The position numbers were made by a program, and so were the translations under genes. Positions 7,758 to 15,837 of a stretch of 55,285 nt of DNA are shown piece by piece. The stretch covers positions 66,121 to 121,405 of the forward strand of contig JAOAFV010000028.1 in the NCBI GenBank assembly GCA_026416095.1, in the 5' to 3' direction. The notes beneath the pieces were generated by a model. That model worked only from the letters and a program-made list of their open reading frames with translations, was not told the origin of the DNA and made no database searches. Numbering within the stretch: the stretch's first letter is position 1; each line of letters starts with the position of its first letter. The DNA is from Bacteroidales bacterium (GTDB taxonomy: Bacteria > Bacteroidota > Bacteroidia > Bacteroidales > GWA2-32-17).

Positions 7758-9962
7758 TTATTTAATGAATAACATTTCTCTATACTTTGGCAAAGGCCAC
7801 AATTCATTATCAACAATATATTCAATAGAATCTACCTCAACTCTTATTTTTTCTAAATATGGTTTTACCCTATGTGTCAAAAATACTGCTTTTTCTTCAA
7901 TATTCGATATATATTCTGCTTCTCGAATTAAACAATCCATTTCGTTTTTTAAATTAAATACCTTATTAATACCATCATTCAGTTTTTGTAAAAGTTGAAA
8001 GGGAGTTGCAAAATTTATTTCTTTATTTAGATTACTCGATTTTTTAACAATATCTAATAACAAATTTAAATATTTCATAGAGGCTGGTAAGATATGATTA
8101 TCTACAAGATTTCTTAAAACTCTGCATTCTATTAAAAGCTTCCTACAATAATAGTCCAAACGTATTTCGTAACGAGCTTTTAGTTCGTGTGGAGAAAATA
8201 TTTTAAACTTAGTAAACAGATCTATTGTTTTGGGAGTAATATAATTTTTATATGTTTCAACCGCATAAGGCGTAGTACACAAGCCTCTTTTTTGTGCTTC
8301 ATTTTTCCATTCTTCTGAATACCCGTTTCCATTAAAAATAATTTTTTCTGATGAAATATAAAATTCTTGTATAGTTTTAAATAATGCTTCTTCGAAAGAA
8401 TTAGATTTATTAAGATTCTGATTAAATTTTTTTCTGAATTCTATTATTTGTTCAGCTACTGCTACATTTAAAACAATAAGCGGTGGCGAAGGATTAGCCG
8501 ACGATCCAACAGCTCTGAATTCAAATCTATTACCAGTAAAAGCAAATGGCGATGTTCTGTTTCTATCGGTATTATCAACAGATAAAACAGGAATATTTTG
8601 CAAATTAACAGGTAAATTTTTCTTTTCTTTGAAGTCGATATTAGCAAAATCTGAATTTTTTATTTTTTCGAAAATTTCTTTAAGAGTGTCGCCAATAAAA
8701 ACACTAATTATATTTGGTGGGGCTTCACATGCACCAAGTCTAAATTCATTACTTAAAGAAGAAATAGTCGATTTTAATAAAGAAGAATGTTCGTATATAG
8801 CTTTTATAATAATGCTCATTAAACTTAAAAATCGCAAAAACGAAATTGAATCGTTTCCATACGATAACAAGTTAACACCTTTACCTGTCATTATAGACCA
8901 ATTGGAATGTTTTCCTGAGCCATTAATTCCAGCAAAGGGTTTTTCGTGTAAAAGAACTTTAAAATTATGTCGAGATGCTATTCGTTTCATTAATTCCATT
9001 AGCAACATATTATGATCTACCGACAAATTAATATCCTCGAAAATAGAAGCACATTCATACTGATTAGGAGCAACTTCGTTATGACGTGTTTTCAACGGTA
9101 TACCAAGTCTCCACGCTTCGTACTCTAACTCCATCATAAAGTATTTAACTCTTTGTGGTATTGACCCCAAATAGTGATCTTCGAGTTGTTGTCCTTTTGC
9201 AGGAGGATGGCCTAAAAGTGTTCTTCCTGTCATTATTAAATCGGGACGCCCCTCAAATAAATATCTATCAATTAAAAAGTATTCTTGTTCCCATCCAAAA
9301 GTAACAACAATGTCGTCGTTAAAATTTTCATCAAATAGTTTTAAAAATTCTTTCACTTCTTGCCTTAAAACATTCAGCGACTTTAACAAAGGGGTTTTGT
9401 AATCTAACGATTCACCGTTATAAGATAAGAACAACGTAGGAATACATAATGTTTTTTCATAAATAAACGCAGGAGAAGAGGGATCCCATGCTGTATAACC
9501 TCTGGCTTCAAACGTAGAACGCATATTACCACTTGGAAAGCTCGAAGCATCTGGTTCTTGCTGTACCAGCTTATCGGCACTTAAAATTTCTATGGGCTCT
9601 TTATTTTCTGTTAAGTCAAAAAAACTGTCATGCTTTTCGGCACTAGCTTCATTTAAAGGTTGAAACCAATGAGTATAATGTGTTGCACCATTTTCTATAG
9701 CCCAATTCTTCATGGCCATTGCAATATCTTCGGCAATGTCTTTTGTTATTGGCAAATTATTTTGCTTTAGTTCTTGTAGTTTACAGTACGAAGATAATTT
9801 TAAATAGTTTCGTAATTTATTTTCGGTAAAAACATATTTCGCATATTCTTCCTTAGTATTGTAATTTAAATCAACTTCTAATGGTTTATTTTCAATAGAT
9901 TTGAGTAACAATAAGAACCTCAAATTATTCATTTTTTCTTCAAAGGTATTAAATTTTAACAT
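7758..9962 (-). CDS. glnN: glutamine synthetase, type III
   Basis: This enzyme condenses glutamate and ammonia to glutamine at the cost of ATP and is the main ammonia-assimilating enzyme of many Bacteroidota. At 734 residues it has the large GSIII size (about 730 in Bacteroides). The GSIII-specific N-terminal domain contains GYTAWDPSSPAFI. Catalytic-core motifs follow: FGWEQEYFLID, NGSGKHSNWS near residue 345, and NRTSPFAFTGNRFEFR, which carries the phosphate- and glutamate-binding residues. The gene stands alone, divergent from the secreted hydrolase at 10123. Its start codon lies inside one copy of a 25-base direct repeat. Confidence 0.96.
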   Translation of the reverse strand: MLKFNTFEEKMNNLRFLLLLKSIENKPLEVDLNYNTKEEYAKYVFTENKLRNYLKLSSYCKLQELKQNNLPITKDIAEDIAMAMKNWAIENGATHYTHWFQPLNEASAEKHDSFFDLTENKEPIEILSADKLVQQEPDASSFPSGNMRSTFEARGYTAWDPSSPAFIYEKTLCIPTLFLSYNGESLDYKTPLLKSLNVLRQEVKEFLKLFDENFNDDIVVTFGWEQEYFLIDRYLFEGRPDLIMTGRTLLGHPPAKGQQLEDHYLGSIPQRVKYFMMELEYEAWRLGIPLKTRHNEVAPNQYECASIFEDINLSVDHNMLLMELMKRIASRHNFKVLLHEKPFAGINGSGKHSNWSIMTGKGVNLLSYGNDSISFLRFLSLMSIIIKAIYEHSSLLKSTISSLSNEFRLGACEAPPNIISVFIGDTLKEIFEKIKNSDFANIDFKEKKNLPVNLQNIPVLSVDNTDRNRTSPFAFTGNRFEFRAVGSSANPSPPLIVLNVAVAEQIIEFRKKFNQNLNKSNSFEEALFKTIQEFYISSEKIIFNGNGYSEEWKNEAQKRGLCTTPYAVETYKNYITPKTIDLFTKFKIFSPHELKARYEIRLDYYCRKLLIECRVLRNLVDNHILPASMKYLNLLLDIVKKSSNLNKEINFATPFQLLQKLNDGINKVFNLKNEMDCLIREAEYISNIEEKAVFLTHRVKPYLEKIRVEVDSIEYIVDNELWPLPKYREMLFIK

Positions 9963-9971
9963 TCAAAATAA
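9947..9971. repeat. 25-bp direct repeat, copy 1 (over the glnN start)
   Basis: A 25-base sequence identical to 10023-10047 covers the glnN start codon and its first five codons (MLKFN). The two copies are 76 bases apart, start to start. Confidence 0.9.
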
Positions 9972-9975
9972 TAAC

Positions 9976-10038
9976 TTATGCAATTGAAAGTAAATTGTAA
10001 GAAAACACAAACTTATTAAACTTATTAAATTTTAACAT
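9976..10038 (-). other. possible 20-codon upstream reading frame before glnN
   Basis: The upstream repeat copy supplies its own ATG, opening a 20-codon frame (MLKFNKFNKF..., stop at 9976-9978) that begins with the same five residues as glnN. A tandem pair of the nine bases CTTATTAAA lies within it at 10012-10029. The best promoter box (10008-10015) lies inside the frame, so it would be translated only from a transcript starting further upstream. It may be just a by-product of the duplication. Confidence 0.25.
10008..10015 (-). promoter_or_regulatory. glnN: -7 promoter box candidate for glnN
   Basis: Read on the minus strand this is TAAGTTTG, an exact TAnnTTTG match, 45 bases before the glnN ATG. 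No -33 TTTG lies at the right distance. Confidence 0.4.
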
Positions 10039-10047
10039 TCAAAATAA
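10023..10047. repeat. 25-bp direct repeat, copy 2 (upstream of glnN)
   Basis: Identical to 9947-9971 over 25 bases. It contains a duplicate of the glnN start codon and first codons, in the same orientation as the original. Confidence 0.9.
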
Positions 10048-10096
10048 CAAGACTAAAAGCATGACAAAAATCATTTTTTTGAAATTTGAATATTTA

Positions 10097-10104
10097 TAAT
10101 TTTG
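10097..10104 (+). promoter_or_regulatory. -7 promoter box for the secreted hydrolase gene
   Basis: TAATTTTG matches TAnnTTTG exactly and ends 18 bases before the ATG at 10123. A TTTG at 10078-10081 is 15 bases upstream, shorter than the usual spacing. Confidence 0.5.
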
Positions 10105-10122
10105 TTTTAAAAGTTCAAATTT

Positions 10123-11256
10123 ATGAAAAAAATTTTATTGTTTTTTAAACTAATACCAGTTATTGTAATAAGTCAAAATTATCAAATTGGGCATCGTCAG
10201 GTAATATATGTTGATTCGAGCAGAAATAATCGTCAAATTCTTACACACATATATTATCCATCTAACATAGCTGGAGAAAATGTGACTATTGCAAATGGGC
10301 AATTTCCATTAATTGTTTTTGGACATGGTTTTTTAATGGGTTATGATTCTTACTTATGGTTAAAAGATTCTTTAACTCCATTAGGATATATAATAGCATT
10401 TCCCACCACAGAAGGAGGTATGTTGCCAAATCATGAAGAGTTTGGAAAGGATTTAAAATTTTTAAACTATAAAATAAAAAACGAAAATAACAATAATGTT
10501 TCATTTCTTTATAATCACGTATCTAATTACTCTGCCATAATGGGACATTCTATGGGAGGAGGAGCAAGTTTTCTTGCTGCAAGCAATAATAATAATCTTA
10601 CTACGTTAATAACCTTTGCTCCAGCCGAAACAACTCCCAGTGCTATTTCAGCTGCAATGAATGTAAATGTACCAACCTTAATTTTTGCTGGCGAAAACGA
10701 TGGAGTAACACCACCTTCAGAAAATCAAATTCCTATGTATAATTCTTGTGCAAGCAATTGTAAAACTTTAATAACAATAAAAGGGGGTGGTCATTGTTAC
10801 TTTGCAAATTACAATTTCAACTGTAGCTTTGGCGAGATGACAACTACACCTCAACCAACCATAACTAGAGAACAACAAATATCGAGAACATTTAAAGCAT
10901 TATATCCTTACATCCAATATTACTTAAAAAACAATACTCAGGCTTTAAATCAATTTTTAAGTATAATAAATAACTCAAATTTCTATTCTTACCAAAGAAA
11001 CTGCAATAACACTAGCACAAAAGAATTTATAAACGATAATATAAATTTAATATATTCAAATAATCTTCTAGTTGTCGAAAACCCTAAAAAGGGCACTATA
11101 TTTATAAACATATACGATATCGTTGGAAGAAAATACATTTCACACAAAACAAATACCGATGTAACAATCAATACCTCTTCTTTAAATACTGGCATTTATT
11201 TTGTCGAAATAAAATCTCTTGATTTTAATAAACTATTTAAGATATTTATAAATTAA
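10123..11256 (+). CDS. secreted alpha/beta hydrolase with T9SS type A sorting domain
   Basis: A signal peptide (residues 1 to about 18) leads into an alpha/beta-hydrolase domain. The nucleophile elbow is GHSMGGG with S143; the likely acid is D193 in FAGENDG and the histidine is H224 in GGGHCYF. The stretch VPTLIFAGEND, the 31-residue D-to-H spacing and the GGxH ending closely resemble the cutinase/PETase type of dienelactone-hydrolase-like enzymes, as I remember those sequences. The last 70 residues are a type A T9SS C-terminal domain (VENPKKGTIFINIYDIVGR ... TGIYFVEI), so the enzyme should be exported to the cell surface. The substrate is unknown; an ester is likely. It converges on the membrane protein at 11265 with only 8 bases between. 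Confidence 0.85.
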   Translation: MKKILLFFKLIPVIVISQNYQIGHRQVIYVDSSRNNRQILTHIYYPSNIAGENVTIANGQFPLIVFGHGFLMGYDSYLWLKDSLTPLGYIIAFPTTEGGMLPNHEEFGKDLKFLNYKIKNENNNNVSFLYNHVSNYSAIMGHSMGGGASFLAASNNNNLTTLITFAPAETTPSAISAAMNVNVPTLIFAGENDGVTPPSENQIPMYNSCASNCKTLITIKGGGHCYFANYNFNCSFGEMTTTPQPTITREQQISRTFKALYPYIQYYLKNNTQALNQFLSIINNSNFYSYQRNCNNTSTKEFINDNINLIYSNNLLVVENPKKGTIFINIYDIVGRKYISHKTNTDVTINTSSLNTGIYFVEIKSLDFNKLFKIFIN

Positions 11257-11264
11257 TTAAGCTA

Positions 11265-11897
11265 TTAATCGCTTTTTAAACACAATACATTAATTAAACT
11301 ATCTACTTTCTTGTTGTTAATCAATTTTTCAAATGTTTTTTTATTGTGACGAAGGTTTTCTACTAGTGGTTCTTGATGACAATATATATCGGCAACAACA
11401 TTTAAACCATATATATTTATTAAAGACTTTACCAACTCCTTTAAATTATTATTTGTACATTTTTTAAATTTATTATATTTAGCCAAAATACTGGAAGTTT
11501 CTTCTATGAATTTTTCAATGGTATTTTTGGTAGGTTTAGTAAAATCTATCTTAGACAGCGTATGATTTTTTTCTGAATAGTATACTATATACTCATGCGA
11601 TGGAATAATAGGAATACCGATATCGCTTATTACGTAATTATAACTTAATTTCGACGATGTATAGCCCTTATATTTAATATTACCCACAAAATATTCATAT
11701 TCAACATTATTTACCTCAAATTCATTTCTAATTCCCGAAAATGAAACCTTAGTTATAACGCCAGTTGTAGTTTTTTTATGTTTAACTAAAATATAATAAT
11801 CATATAGTTTTACCGAAAAATAAATCAATAAAAAAAAGAGTAGCGGCGAAAAAAGCAACAATATTTTTGATAATTTAATTTTCGAATTTTCTTTCAC
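11265..11897 (-). CDS. single-pass membrane protein with DUF3592-like domain
   Basis: One strong transmembrane segment (about residues 10-35) is followed by a beta-rich stretch in which TTGVITKVSFSG and YEYFVGNIKYKGY resemble the DUF3592 layout of membrane proteins of unknown function. The C-terminal 90 residues are lysine-rich and show no recognised motif. The start is a GTG that overlaps the stop of the PAS gene (GTGA), so translation is probably coupled. It is the last gene of the WD40/PAS operon; its role there is unknown. Confidence 0.7.
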   Translation of the reverse strand: MKENSKIKLSKILLLFSPLLFFLLIYFSVKLYDYYILVKHKKTTTGVITKVSFSGIRNEFEVNNVEYEYFVGNIKYKGYTSSKLSYNYVISDIGIPIIPSHEYIVYYSEKNHTLSKIDFTKPTKNTIEKFIEETSSILAKYNKFKKCTNNNLKELVKSLINIYGLNVVADIYCHQEPLVENLRHNKKTFEKLINNKKVDSLINVLCLKSD

Positions 11898-12292
11898 ATA
11901 TACAAATTTTGTAGTTTAGAAAAATTAGTAAAATATTCGTTATAATCAATTATGACAGCAAGAATACCTACAAACTCATTATTAAGATAAGCTGGAGAAG
12001 CCGATATAATTACATCTTTATGTTTACCATTTTTATCTATAAAGGTGCTTTTATAGACATTAGAAAAACCTCTTTTACGAAGTTTAGTGTTTACCTGAAA
12101 AGTAGAAAATTCCTCACGATTTGTAAATTGTCTTAAATTCTTATTTACAATATCATTGTAAGAATATCCAAGAAACTTAACAAATGCTTCGTTACAGTAT
12201 AATATATACTCATTTTCATCGGCAATAATTATAGAAAACGGATTATGCCAAGTTAACTCTTTAATTGCGTTTAATATTTCGTTTTTTAGCAT
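11894..12292 (-). CDS. stand-alone PAS domain protein
   Basis: The 132-residue protein is essentially one PAS sensor domain: SIIIADENEYILYCNEAFVKF is the N-terminal sheet and helix, LGYSYNDIVNKNL is the turn, and DKNGKHKDVIISASP is the late strand pair. No kinase, cyclase or DNA-binding output domain is attached, so it must act through a partner. It starts 7 bases after the WD40/pseudo-caspase gene and overlaps the next gene by 4 bases. Ligand and signal cannot be told from the sequence. Confidence 0.85.
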   Translation of the reverse strand: MLKNEILNAIKELTWHNPFSIIIADENEYILYCNEAFVKFLGYSYNDIVNKNLRQFTNREEFSTFQVNTKLRKRGFSNVYKSTFIDKNGKHKDVIISASPAYLNNEFVGILAVIIDYNEYFTNFSKLQNLYM

Positions 12293-12299
12293 ATTCTTA

Positions 12300-14315
12300 C
12301 TACTTTTTTACCAACGGAATATATAAACCACGCGTAAAAAAATTAATTTTTTGTTGTTTTTGCACAGCATTTGCAAATTCATTAAAATCAATTAAATTAT
12401 TATAATCAAAATCATTTTGGCCACTTAAAGATTGTTTAAATATATTTCCAATTTGATCAGATTTATCTGTCTTAAAAGATATGTATGAAATATTTTTATT
12501 TACATTTATACTTTCAACAATTTCATTATCTAAATATGTTGATTCTTTTATTGTATAACCCTTAGGTATATGAGTAGTATTTTGAGAAAAATTTAAAAAT
12601 AATGCAGCATATGCTTTTGTTTTAATTAGTAGATTAATTACAGAATCTAACGACAGTGTGGTATTATCAATATTTTTAATATCGGTTTTGTTTAATACTA
12701 TATTTATTTTATTATTTTTTTCAAAAAAATAAGTGTTAAAATACAACAATAACACATCGTAGTATTTTGTTTTTGCGATTAAAGTATCAAAAAGGCTATA
12801 AATGTCGCTTACCTGATGCATTTCATTTAAGTTATAACACACTACATTATTAAACAATTTATTTTTCTGAGACTTAAGAACATTAAACATTTCATCTGCA
12901 TTATCTTTTATAAATTCTTTTTTCCATTTTTTTTCCTTAAAATTATTTCCATCGATATATAAAATATACATAGTTGCACGTTCTTTGAAATTTTCGATAT
13001 CGAAATAAGTTACTTTAATCTCGGGAGTAGTAATAATATCTTGTGTATTAGGATTTACGGCAATAAATTGTATAATATTTTTATCGTAATCTAAATAAAT
13101 TTCGTAATTTACCTCTATTTGAGTTTGACTTTTATATCTTACTGAAAGAGGCTTTACTACTTGTTTTTCATTATTATAAAAACGTGTATATTCGAACTTA
13201 TTTAAAAATAATTGAACTAATGAATACTCTGGTTTATTTATCTCAAAAGTTAATGGTAATATTCTTTTGGTAGATAAGTGATTGATAGAAGTTGGAGTTA
13301 CAACTTTAATTTCAGGGAAATTATATAATACATCTGTATTAGAAGTGAGAAAATATTTAGGTTTAAGATTAAGAGGGCTAAGATCCCATATTTTCACAAG
13401 CTTATCAACAGCACCAGTAATAAGATATTTACAATTCGAAGTAAATACAATCGACCTTATACCTTGCGAGTGTGCAATAAATTTATTAATACAAGTTTTA
13501 GTTTTTAAGTTCCATATTCTTACATAATTATCGTTTCCGCCTGAAGCTAAAAATTCACCATCGGGGCTAAAAGCAATCGAATAAATTGCATCGGTATGGC
13601 CTTTTAGCACAGCAATTAAATTTCCATTTCGAGCATCCCATAATTTTATGTTATTTTCTAAACCTGCTGTAGCAATAACATCACCTTTAGGGCTATAAGC
13701 AATTGTTTCTATAGGAAAAGCAGATGTTTTTACACTAAAAACTTCTTTATTTTTACCTAAATCCCACAATTTAAGATGTTGATCATAGCCGCCGCTTGCA
13801 ATATATCGTCCGTCGGGGCTAAATGCAATAGCTCTAATACACTGAGTATGGCCTTCTAAATTTTTAATGTTAATTGCCGTTGGCGTAAACCACATTCTTA
13901 TAATATTGTCCCACCCTGCACTTGCAATTATTTTTCCGTTAGGATGAAATGCCACATTGCGTGGTGCTTGCAAATGACCATAATATCTATTAACAATTCT
14001 TTTGGTGTTAAAATCCCATAATTTTAATATCTTGTCCCAACCTCCTGCCAAAAGGTAATTATTATCTGGGCTAAATGTTATAGCAATGTCTCCTTCACCT
14101 TTATCTGATAAAACATTAACCAAAGAAAAATCTTCAAGATTATAAACATTTATTTCTTTGCCAGCGTGCAAAACAGCAAGATATTTATTATCATTACTAA
14201 CAGCAGTTTGTATTATTGCTTTTGGAAACGATAAAACTTTTATAACTTTTAATTGACTAAAAGAAGATATATAAAAAAACAACAATAAAAACTTTATTTT
14301 TACTATGAATTTCAT
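12300..14315 (-). CDS. WD40 propeller fused to a degenerate caspase-like domain
   Basis: After a signal-like hydrophobic N-terminus come seven WD40 repeats (about residues 25-330; for example SPDGRYIASGGYDQHLKLWD), enough for one closed seven-bladed propeller. A spacer leads to a C-terminal domain (about residues 450-660) laid out like the peptidase C14 (caspase-like) domains that often follow WD40 repeats in Bacteroidota. At the place of the catalytic FSGHG the protein reads YFNTYF (near residue 525), and at the place of DACHSG it reads NFSQN (near 570), so both catalytic His and Cys are missing. The terminal DFDYNNLIDFNEF matches the usual end of the caspase-like region. Likely a non-enzymatic scaffold or sensor; first gene of a three-gene operon. 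Confidence 0.82.
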   Translation of the reverse strand: MKFIVKIKFLLLFFYISSFSQLKVIKVLSFPKAIIQTAVSNDNKYLAVLHAGKEINVYNLEDFSLVNVLSDKGEGDIAITFSPDNNYLLAGGWDKILKLWDFNTKRIVNRYYGHLQAPRNVAFHPNGKIIASAGWDNIIRMWFTPTAINIKNLEGHTQCIRAIAFSPDGRYIASGGYDQHLKLWDLGKNKEVFSVKTSAFPIETIAYSPKGDVIATAGLENNIKLWDARNGNLIAVLKGHTDAIYSIAFSPDGEFLASGGNDNYVRIWNLKTKTCINKFIAHSQGIRSIVFTSNCKYLITGAVDKLVKIWDLSPLNLKPKYFLTSNTDVLYNFPEIKVVTPTSINHLSTKRILPLTFEINKPEYSLVQLFLNKFEYTRFYNNEKQVVKPLSVRYKSQTQIEVNYEIYLDYDKNIIQFIAVNPNTQDIITTPEIKVTYFDIENFKERATMYILYIDGNNFKEKKWKKEFIKDNADEMFNVLKSQKNKLFNNVVCYNLNEMHQVSDIYSLFDTLIAKTKYYDVLLLYFNTYFFEKNNKINIVLNKTDIKNIDNTTLSLDSVINLLIKTKAYAALFLNFSQNTTHIPKGYTIKESTYLDNEIVESINVNKNISYISFKTDKSDQIGNIFKQSLSGQNDFDYNNLIDFNEFANAVQKQQKINFFTRGLYIPLVKK

Positions 14316-14327
14316 TGAGTTAAGTTA

Positions 14328-14335
14328 CAAAAATA
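14328..14335 (-). promoter_or_regulatory. -7 promoter box for the WD40/PAS operon
   Basis: On the minus strand TATTTTTG, an exact TAnnTTTG match, ends 12 bases before the ATG at 14315. It lies between the queD stop and the WD40 gene, so this operon has its own promoter. Confidence 0.5.
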
Positions 14336-14344
14336 CAAAAAAAA

Positions 14345-14806
14345 TTATATTAACATGTTATTTTCAATGTTCCATTCTACCATTGATGTTTCAGTTTCCC
14401 ATAATTTAACAGAATAAAGCGCAACTTTTTCAGGCAATACCTTTTTTAATATATTTACAAAATGTAAAACAATATTTTCGCAAGTTGGTTGAAAATCAAC
14501 AAAATAACATCTTTCAAAAAGAGGTTTGTTGTTTATATTTGTTGTAATTTTTTCGTCATTATATAGTAATAAAGAATGATCGAATTTTTTTAGAATGTGC
14601 TCGTCTATAAGTTTTTCTAAATTTTTAAAATCAATAACCATCCCATATTCATCGCTACGTGAATCAAGATCAACATTGCCAATAACAGTTACCTGTAATT
14701 TGTAACTATGGCCATGTATACTTTCACATTTACCTTTATAATTCCATAAAGCATGGGCCATTTCAAGACGAAATTCTTTTGTTATCCTTAACTTTGACAT
14801 ATTCAT
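14345..14806 (-). CDS. queD: 6-carboxy-5,6,7,8-tetrahydropterin synthase
   Basis: QueD converts dihydroneopterin triphosphate to carboxytetrahydropterin in queuosine/7-deazaguanine synthesis. The zinc ligands H18, H31 and H33 (MAHALWN, IHGHSY) and the catalytic C27 are present. MVIDFKNL, FDHSLLL, PTCENI and the late LWETETSM are all family motifs. Length is normal for the 6-pyruvoyl tetrahydropterin synthase family. The start could also be the second methionine two codons on. No other queuosine gene is visible in the window. Confidence 0.93.
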   Translation of the reverse strand: MNMSKLRITKEFRLEMAHALWNYKGKCESIHGHSYKLQVTVIGNVDLDSRSDEYGMVIDFKNLEKLIDEHILKKFDHSLLLYNDEKITTNINNKPLFERCYFVDFQPTCENIVLHFVNILKKVLPEKVALYSVKLWETETSMVEWNIENNMLI

Positions 14807-14827
14807 ATATATTTACTTATTTCACAG

Positions 14828-14835
14828 CAAAATTA
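14828..14835 (-). promoter_or_regulatory. queD: -7 promoter box for queD
   Basis: On the minus strand TAATTTTG (exact TAnnTTTG) ends 21 bases before the queD ATG. It sits in the 42-base gap between the divergent genes at 14806 and 14849. Confidence 0.5.
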
Positions 14836-14848
14836 AGGAAAAATTATT

Positions 14849-15826
14849 ATGAAAAAGTGCATAATATTCTTTGTAGGTTTTTCACTCAATGCAAAATATT
14901 ATTTAGCAGGTAATGATTCACTAAAAATAAAGATATACGGTAATATTTTTAGCTATTTTTCCGGTAGTTACCAAAAGCAACATAAGCCTTATTATTCATC
15001 GGATATGCCTACTGCATTAATTGGTTTTAAGAAAGAATTTTTTAATAAAACTCAATTTTACTTAATTTACGATGTTGCAAGAACAACTAGTAACATTGAA
15101 GTAAAAGACTCTGCTAATAAACCTCTTACTGTTTCATTTTTAAAAGGTAGTGATTTTACTGCATACTTAAAACAAGCCGAAGTTGCATACAATTTCTATA
15201 AAAACTTTTACCTTTGTAGTGGACAATTATTAACCGAACAATACTTAACAATACAAGACAAGTTTTGGGGTTTACGTTATATTTGTTTTACTTTTCAAGA
15301 AATGTACAGATTCGGTAACCCTGCCGATTTCGGAATTCGACTATGTTACGATAGACAAAAAGTAAAAACTACTTTTTCAATTTTAAATGGCGATGGGCCT
15401 TTTAATAAACAAGATTCCGAAGGCATCTTAATGTTTGCTTTTTCGGCATTTTTTAAAGAAAATAGATTTTTGCTCAATTTTTATACAGATTACCAAAAAT
15501 ATAATCTCGAAAGAAAAGTATTTTCGTTATTTAGCGGATACGAAAGTAAAAGAATTAAAGCAGGCGTAGAAGGATCTCTGGTATACAACGATAAATTTAT
15601 TAATTCTCACGATTACAAAGGCTTAAGTTCTTTTATTCAATTTAAGGTAAAAGACAATTTAGTTGTTTTTTGCCGCTACGATAATTTAAGAAAATTAAAT
15701 TATTATTCTAATCTTATTATAGGCTATAGCTGGCAAGTAGACCATAATCTTTTTATTTCTAACAACATTAGAGTTATTAATGAAAAAACTTTACAGATTT
15801 TTCTTAATATGGGTTACAAATTTTAA
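14849..15826 (+). CDS. putative outer membrane beta-barrel (porin-like) protein
   Basis: A short signal peptide (about residues 1-20) precedes a chain of alternating polar/aromatic strands ending in a terminal phenylalanine (LNMGYKF), the pattern of outer-membrane beta-barrels. FRYDNL-like segments (VVFCRYDNLRKLNYYSN) and the repeated YGNIF-type strands suggest a porin-like barrel of 325 residues. I cannot name the family or substrate. It is divergent from queD and converges on the next barrel-like gene with 11 bases between. Confidence 0.65.
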   Translation: MKKCIIFFVGFSLNAKYYLAGNDSLKIKIYGNIFSYFSGSYQKQHKPYYSSDMPTALIGFKKEFFNKTQFYLIYDVARTTSNIEVKDSANKPLTVSFLKGSDFTAYLKQAEVAYNFYKNFYLCSGQLLTEQYLTIQDKFWGLRYICFTFQEMYRFGNPADFGIRLCYDRQKVKTTFSILNGDGPFNKQDSEGILMFAFSAFFKENRFLLNFYTDYQKYNLERKVFSLFSGYESKRIKAGVEGSLVYNDKFINSHDYKGLSSFIQFKVKDNLVVFCRYDNLRKLNYYSNLIIGYSWQVDHNLFISNNIRVINEKTLQIFLNMGYKF

Positions 15827-15837
15827 CGAATTATTTT

